From Haemonchus contortus (Eukaryota > Nematoda > Chromadorea > Rhabditida > Trichostrongylidae), in the NCBI GenBank assembly GCA_000469685.2, contig LS997564.1:27038959-27102958 (forward strand): a DNA stretch of 64,000 nucleotides, read 5' to 3'. The position numbers were made by a program, and so were the translations under genes. The notes beneath the pieces are model-generated. The model was not told the origin of the DNA and made no database searches. It worked only from the letters and a program-made list of their open reading frames with translations. This document shows positions 57,998 through 64,000 of the stretch, piece by piece (within the stretch, counting starts at the first letter, position 1; every line of letters starts with the position of its first letter).

Positions 57998-58032
57998 GGT
58001 CTGACGAAGGCATTATATGCCGAAAGCTCACC
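57998..58032 (+). ncRNA. Hammerhead ribozyme motif, complete core (opposite arm)
   Basis: Plus strand: GGT 57998-58000, CTGACGA 58001-58007, stem II GGCAT-TAT-ATGCC, GAAA 58022-58025, AGCU, C58029 as predicted cleavage site, ACC 58030-58032. It differs from the other arm by one loop base. Confidence 0.75.
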
Positions 58033-58541
58033 AATAAAAGTGAAGAGCAAAGAGCTTCGAAAAGTACACAAAACGACAACAAGTTTAAATGAAGCTCAGA
58101 GATAGCAGTATTTTGAAATAAGTTTAGTAATTCAATCAACGAATTACTGTTTCTATCTTTTCACCGCAGGAACAATTCATCCAGTTTCATTTCATTTCGA
58201 ATTACTATTCCTATTTTCATACAACATGTAGAATCATTTTCTTTTTATTTCATTGCATTTCATCTCATTTCCCTCACTTCATGTCATATTTCATTTTTTT
58301 CATTTCTTTCATTTAAAACATTTTTATATCCGTTATTACATCGCATCATTCGATTACCATCCTAATTTGATTATTTCTAACTCACCACGTAATGACGGGA
58401 AGCTATCGGTCCTTATATTTTATACATGAGGCTATCCTCATGTGATGTAGAACAACATAACGAGACCACATCCTTTACAAGATCAAAACTGAATCACCAT
58501 CAGAATGCAATGAAAATTGATCATCATGAGATGAAATACAG

Positions 58542-58705
58542 GAACTGTGTATGGAAACAACAGCTCGTCTAATGTCTACTTGAAGGTTTCAACACCGAGA
58601 GAAAACTTTGACTCTATTCAATTCGAAGTAATCTGCATCAGCTCTGATGGTGAAGAAACGGAATTCCAGGTTGCATCTGGCACTGGAGAGCAAAGGCTTG
58701 ATTAG
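58542..58705 (+). CDS. Isolated terminal coding exon, unidentified gene
   Basis: Acceptor 'aatacag', then an open frame of 54 codons ending TAG at 58703-58705: GTVYGNNSSSNVYLKV near the start, FDSIQFEVICISSDGEE, and end ASGTGEQRLD. Composition and beta-strand pattern look like real protein. Upstream plus-strand exons were not found, so it may be a remnant. Confidence 0.4.
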
Positions 58706-60025
58706 GCACCTCCTTAGTCAGATCCGCGAAAGAGTGAACTGGTCAGAACTGAGACCAATCTTGCCTTGAGGGATATTGTGGAATAATGTATATTCATCAT
58801 GCGCTCTATGCAAAATTCTTGTAATTTCCAGTCTTGCTGGAGGTAACAGGGTGTTCCAAAATTTTGAGTGCCAAAACTCTGGAGCTTTTGAAGTACATAC
58901 ATAGTAGTAATCTATTACTTCCCCTCCCCCCCCCCCCTCCCATTGATTAGTTGCATATGAAGAAAAGTCGAGACTCAGTCAATGCCACTCACAATCAGAC
59001 TTACTCATGTGAAGGGCCTCACAAGATCAGAAACATTGTTCAGTTCATGAGAGTTTCAATGGCGAGCAACGTTGTTTTGTGGATGAATAGGCTTCCATGA
59101 TGGGTTAGGATAAACTGCGTCGTGCAAGCTCAGCGTGAGATTTTTTTCCTCTTTCGAGAGCCTTATAAAAAGTTTCTGGGAGTGGAGAAATGTTAATCGG
59201 GTGTAGGGCGCAAAATTTGATTAACATAAAACGTAGAGGACAGAATGACTATTACGACTGGTCTTTAAGGTGAGGCCCAACAAAAAGGTCGACCCCTCTT
59301 ACCACTTGGTTCAAGTGGACTATTGGTATTACGACGTCCAATGTGTCGTAACGTCGACTGATGTGGAGCTGCTGTAGCGAAGGTAGCCGAAAGATCTGAA
59401 AAACTTATTTCCGAGTAACAGCATTTCATCCCCGCAAAATGAGTTGAGATCTTTTATAGCCAAGAAGAACTCGAGTACTATAGTAACTTTCTCAAGTTCC
59501 ATTGAAATTAAGGGAACAACAAGGAAACATTCTCATCCAAACACTTGCTCTAGCTTTTCTTTACTTTAACGTCCAAGAGCAAAGTTTTTGATCCCTCCTA
59601 AGTTTATAAACTGGTTCAGAGTTCAAGCTAGTTTGGGTAATCATATGCTTTCAAAACTCCTCTCTCTATTCGAATTTTGAAGCTCAATTACTTTTCGTTT
59701 GCTTTTTTCGCATACCAAGCAGGGATTAAGTTTAAAAAAAGGGAAAAACTATGGTTTTGTTGAAATTATAGGTTTACCTTCATAATCATAATGGAAATTT
59801 TTCTTGAAAATTTTTCTAAGAAACCTTTCTGCCAAAGTAATGCTCTGAGCTTTATGAGGTGCAATAAATCCTGAATTCACTCTTGTATCTTTTAACATAA
59901 GGAAAAACGCTTTTGTTAGATTGTTATAACCTATCCTAATTTTCTTCTCAAGAAAGTATGTAACTTAAAAGGTTGAGATGATTCCGCGAACCTTTGCACT
60001 GCATGCTTTCTTGTCGCGCATTCTG
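58706..60025. other. No gene recognised
   Basis: Contains a poly-C tract at about 58919-58938. No exon chain could be supported. Confidence 0.4.
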
Positions 60026-60285
60026 AACGGGGACGGGCGATTCATGCGATTCTGGGTGAGCGCGGCAAATTGCGCGGCGAAGTTCCTGATGATTTGAACG
60101 ACTCTGACGCCAATTTTCGGGGCACAAACTTGAGGTAGAGTAGTTTAGTAGGGTCAGATGATCCTTCTAATCTACTCTACTTTAAACTTCAATGATAAAT
60201 GCTACAGTTGTCCAAATCGCACCCAATTTCGCCGCGCAATTTGCCGCGCTCACCCAAAATCGCACGAATCGCCACACACCCTTCT
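60026..60285. mobile_element. Palindromic MITE (copy 2)
   Basis: Inverted halves 'gcgattcatgcgattctggg' and 'cccaaaatcgcacgaatcgc', and a centre 'gtagagtagttt..aatctactctac' as in 29962-30190. A family of at least two. Confidence 0.8.
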
Positions 60286-60339
60286 GAACTGGTTAATTAA
60301 TGGATTCTACACTTGTATACTATTTCTCCCTATTCTCCC

Positions 60340-60357
60340 CCCCCCCCCCCCCCCCTG
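60340..60357. repeat. Poly-C tract
   Basis: A run of about 16 C just outside the inverted repeat at 60428-60850. Confidence 0.9.
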
Positions 60358-60427
60358 AGCTTGTGCTTGCGTGTAATTCTCTTATGCGTTGCTTATCCAA
60401 GGTTCGTTTAGCTACCCCACACTTTGT

Positions 60428-60850
60428 TTTGCTTTTGCTGTTATCCTCTTCACCTTGTTATTTAAGAACACCGAAAACAAAAGAAATGCTCTCTTCATAA
60501 ATTTGGGATGGTGGCTAATGAGAGGGAGAAGAGTTTTGCAGTGGACGAGAAGGAGCAAAGGATTTCAATTTGAGGGTTCCTGTCATCTAGTTCTACGGAG
60601 TTCTGAGACACTCTAATCCCGAATGGACAAAGAGTGAATAAACGGCAAGAAAGAGGTATGAAAATTATCGCTCGAAATCCATAGAACTAGAAGACAGGCA
60701 CTCCAAATTGAAATCCTATGGTCCTTCGTCTACTACACTACTCTTGTCCCTCTCACTGGCCACCATCCCTAATTTATAAAGTGAGTGCTTCTTTTGTTTT
60801 CTGTGTTCTTACATTTAGAGGGCAATGAGAATAGCAGCAAAAGCTTGGGC
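60428..60850. mobile_element. Inverted-repeat (foldback) element, about 420 bp
   Basis: The arm 60428-60612 is matched inversely by 60660-60850 ('gatggtggc.a.tgagaggga' against 'tccctctcactggccaccatc'). About 50-bp spacer, no coding. Confidence 0.75.
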
Positions 60851-61006
60851 GCCCCTTTTCTGCTATTCGGCGCTTTCATTTCAGAACAACGATTTGATTG
60901 AGTTGAATTGAAGGTTTGAAGTGGAAGAATCGAGTAAACGTTATTCGGCTGGTCGCTCCCTTGTCTATATGTATTATCTTCGCCTTCAAGAGTAGATGTA
61001 ACATAC

Positions 61007-61117
61007 CGCCTTCCGGACGGGCCTGTAAATATTGTCGTATGAGTAAAATACTACCAAATATGCAAATACTATAAAAAAAATCTTGAAAACTGTCAAAGCC
61101 GTTCCATTTTTAGCCAT
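61007..61117 (-). CDS. Candidate first exon with signal anchor
   Basis: ATG at 61117-61115, 37 codons, then donor GCG|gtatgt in phase 0. Sequence starts MAKNGTALTVFKIFFIVF, with one hydrophobic segment of about 18 residues (8-25) followed by YSYDNIYRPVRKA. A signal peptide or type II membrane anchor. It could be the 5' exon of the micro-exon gene, which would need a linking exon of phase 0 to 1 that I did not find. Confidence 0.4.
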
Positions 61118-62265
61118 AGAAAAAATGTAGATAATATATAATAGTGTACTATAGATGGATAACTTGAGAGAGACCAACACCTCCTCAGGGTACTGAGGAG
61201 GAAACCTTCCAGTATTGGGATCAAATATTCAGAGAGGAATCTTTTCGCCTCTCGTGCTGTGGTAATTATGACAATGTGCACAATAATGTTTCGTACATAT
61301 ATCGAAGGGTTTCCAGACGAACGTGTAATGTTAGACGCCGCTAGTACCCGTTTCCAATAAGAGCTATTCATTCGAAGTAGCACCGGAGCTCCGTACTGGA
61401 ACGCTCTACTTCAGTGAGCACCGTACGTAGGTCGATCAGGAAACAGATCCCTGAGCTGTAGGTGACCCACCACTTGTCGGTTCTATCCATTTCTTCTAAC
61501 CTAGATCTGAAGCAGGATGTTTTGTGAGGAAACTATTAGTCTGTGGTTATTCTGGGAGAATTCAGGAAAACATAGGTCGTCCTTAGCTCATTGTGACAAA
61601 CCTTTCGCGGCTGTAATGGTTGTGCTGGTCATGGCGAACGTGGGGACATGAGAGACGTTTAGAGGAGACGGAGACAGAACTCAAAAGTATTCGAGAAGAC
61701 GGAAGGTTCACTGGGCAGCTCCGCCCTACCACGAGCCTTCCCACGCTTTCCTGTCGATCACAGTCACTCTTTGAGTGAATTCAATTTCATGTTTTTCGAT
61801 TGTTGATGCAACTGAAGGTTGTACACATCATACCAGACGAGCGGAGCGGGTCTGCGTAGTCCCGCCACGAATATTACTCGGGCATCAGTTGCCATCAAAT
61901 CCATATAAAGAGTCAACTTAACTGAAGTTCACTTAGTGAGGGACAATAGTGGTCTGCAGCATGGATTACCGCGGTACTGAGACCAGTGAGTTGATTGAGA
62001 TCTATTGACGACACCGATGTTAGAATCTTCGTCTTACGAATAGATCTGAAGCTTGGAGACGTCGAGCCCCCTTGAGCTTCAGCGCGACGAAGCTAAAATC
62101 CGCTCTATCCTAGCTGTGGCTAGTTAGGACAAACGGAAGCAACTCGAATCCGTTCTTGTACTATCCGGGCACCGTGCTCTTATCCGATTCATCATCGAGT
62201 CCCCGCTTGCCCTCGCAGTCTTCACACAGCAAAACATCAAGTCAAAACAAGCCAAAACAACTTAC

Positions 62266-62541
62266 TTTTTTCTCTTGCTCCATTTCTGAAAAAAAAAAAT
62301 TTCGGCCACGGTTACAAGGTTATGGAACGCTTTGACAACTTACTCAATTTCAGCCAGCGTATCATGCAGTTGTAGGTGCTCTCACTGCTGCTGTCGAAAT
62401 TCATTTGCCGTTCAGATTCCTCCCAGAGCTTCTAGAAAAGCAGGAAATGCTTTCCGTTAGTAGATTCCTCAGTATGAAACTGAGGCTTGCAGTTGAGCTT
62501 TGCGTACCAAAATTTCCCCGTAGTGGCCATTACAATGACTT
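62266..62541 (-). CDS. Three consecutive small exons of an unidentified minus-strand gene
   Basis: Exons 62508-62541 (SHCNGHYGEIL), 62386-62431 (KLWEESERQMNFDSS) and 62266-62285 (20 nt, MEQEKK) have clean AG and GT borders, and their phases agree (2-0, 0-1, 1-0). CNGHYGE looks like the end of an EGF-like module. Upstream exons would lie beyond or within the TG repeat; downstream exons were not found. Confidence 0.45.
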
Positions 62542-62769
62542 CTAGTACAGAAGCACATTGGAGGTTTGAGTATGCAGTAATCAGAATCTTTCTGAAATTG
62601 TACGCTCTCTCAAGTCAGACAAATGATATCTCCTGAGGAAAATAAGCATATGTAGATGAGAACTGCGGTCTGTCCTTCAGGAAAATAACCAGACAACCAA
62701 ATTTCATTCAAATTAACCGGAATAGGTACAAGTAATGATGTGACTAAGCGAGTTCTGCTCACCCTGCTA

Positions 62770-64000
<1,231 letters not shown>

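Larger units (their letters stand above)
57552..58083. mobile_element. Foldback element: near-perfect 530-bp palindrome with a hammerhead in each arm
   Basis: The left arm 57552-57812 is repeated inversely at 57822-58083 with few mismatches; the loop is about 10-15 bp around 'gtaagtagtaagtgataaca'. Each arm carries a hammerhead-like motif near its outer end. The end sequences resemble PLE termini ('ttttattggtgagctttcgg'). No protein is encoded. Confidence 0.88.

Overview
The window is nuclear DNA of a nematode. The best fit is a strongylid such as a hookworm. The reasons are short spliced exons, an astacin with EGF, CUB and ShKT domains, a CUB-like/EGF secreted protein, and a repeat load of mariner, RTE, Penelope-like and tRNA-derived SINE elements. 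No species can be proved from sequence alone. There are no operons, CRISPR arrays or other bacterial features.

Layout. 1-300: end of a TTAA-flanked MITE. 1672-5368 (+): a complete 13-exon secreted astacin metalloprotease of 582 codons. 5390-5990 (-): Penelope-like (PLE) GIY-YIG remnant. 6886-8165: mariner with both TIRs. 10443-21043 (+): a complete 10-exon AGC-type protein kinase of 316 codons; its large intron carries a SINE split by a mariner and a PLE fragment with inverted ends. 23716-24383: TTAA MITE. 24796-35710 (+): a secreted mucin-like, coiled-coil, EGF and CUB-like protein, with an unrelated minus-strand terminal exon inside one of its introns. 38162-57011 (-): a dense series of 33-54 nt exons, all phase 1 at both ends. 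58.5-62.5 kb: isolated candidate exons on both strands, palindromic MITEs and a foldback element. 62770-64000: a TG microsatellite more than 1.2 kb long that runs off the window.

The most unusual locus is the minus-strand micro-exon array. At least 13 intact tiny exons encode short acidic Thr/Glu/Ser/Pro-rich segments. All are multiples of three with phase 1 boundaries, so any subset can be joined in frame. The exons were amplified at three scales: about 110 bp (3 copies), about 190 bp (4 copies) and about 1.87 kb (4 copies). Several members have lost the donor GT. Mariner, MITE and RTE insertions lie in some copies, and the matching empty sites are preserved in sister copies. The layout resembles the micro-exon genes (MEGs) described in schistosomes. 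That it is a MEG-like gene in a nematode is an inference from splice signals and frame consistency.

A second notable feature is a set of hammerhead ribozyme-like motifs at the ends of PLE-type repeats. The best pair (57602-57636 minus, 57998-58032 plus) faces outward in the two arms of a roughly 530-bp palindrome and keeps every core element.

Gene models were built by hand from GT/AG signals and phase checks. The astacin and kinase models close in frame over all exons. The 3' end of the EGF/CUB model and the 5' end of the micro-exon gene are incomplete.
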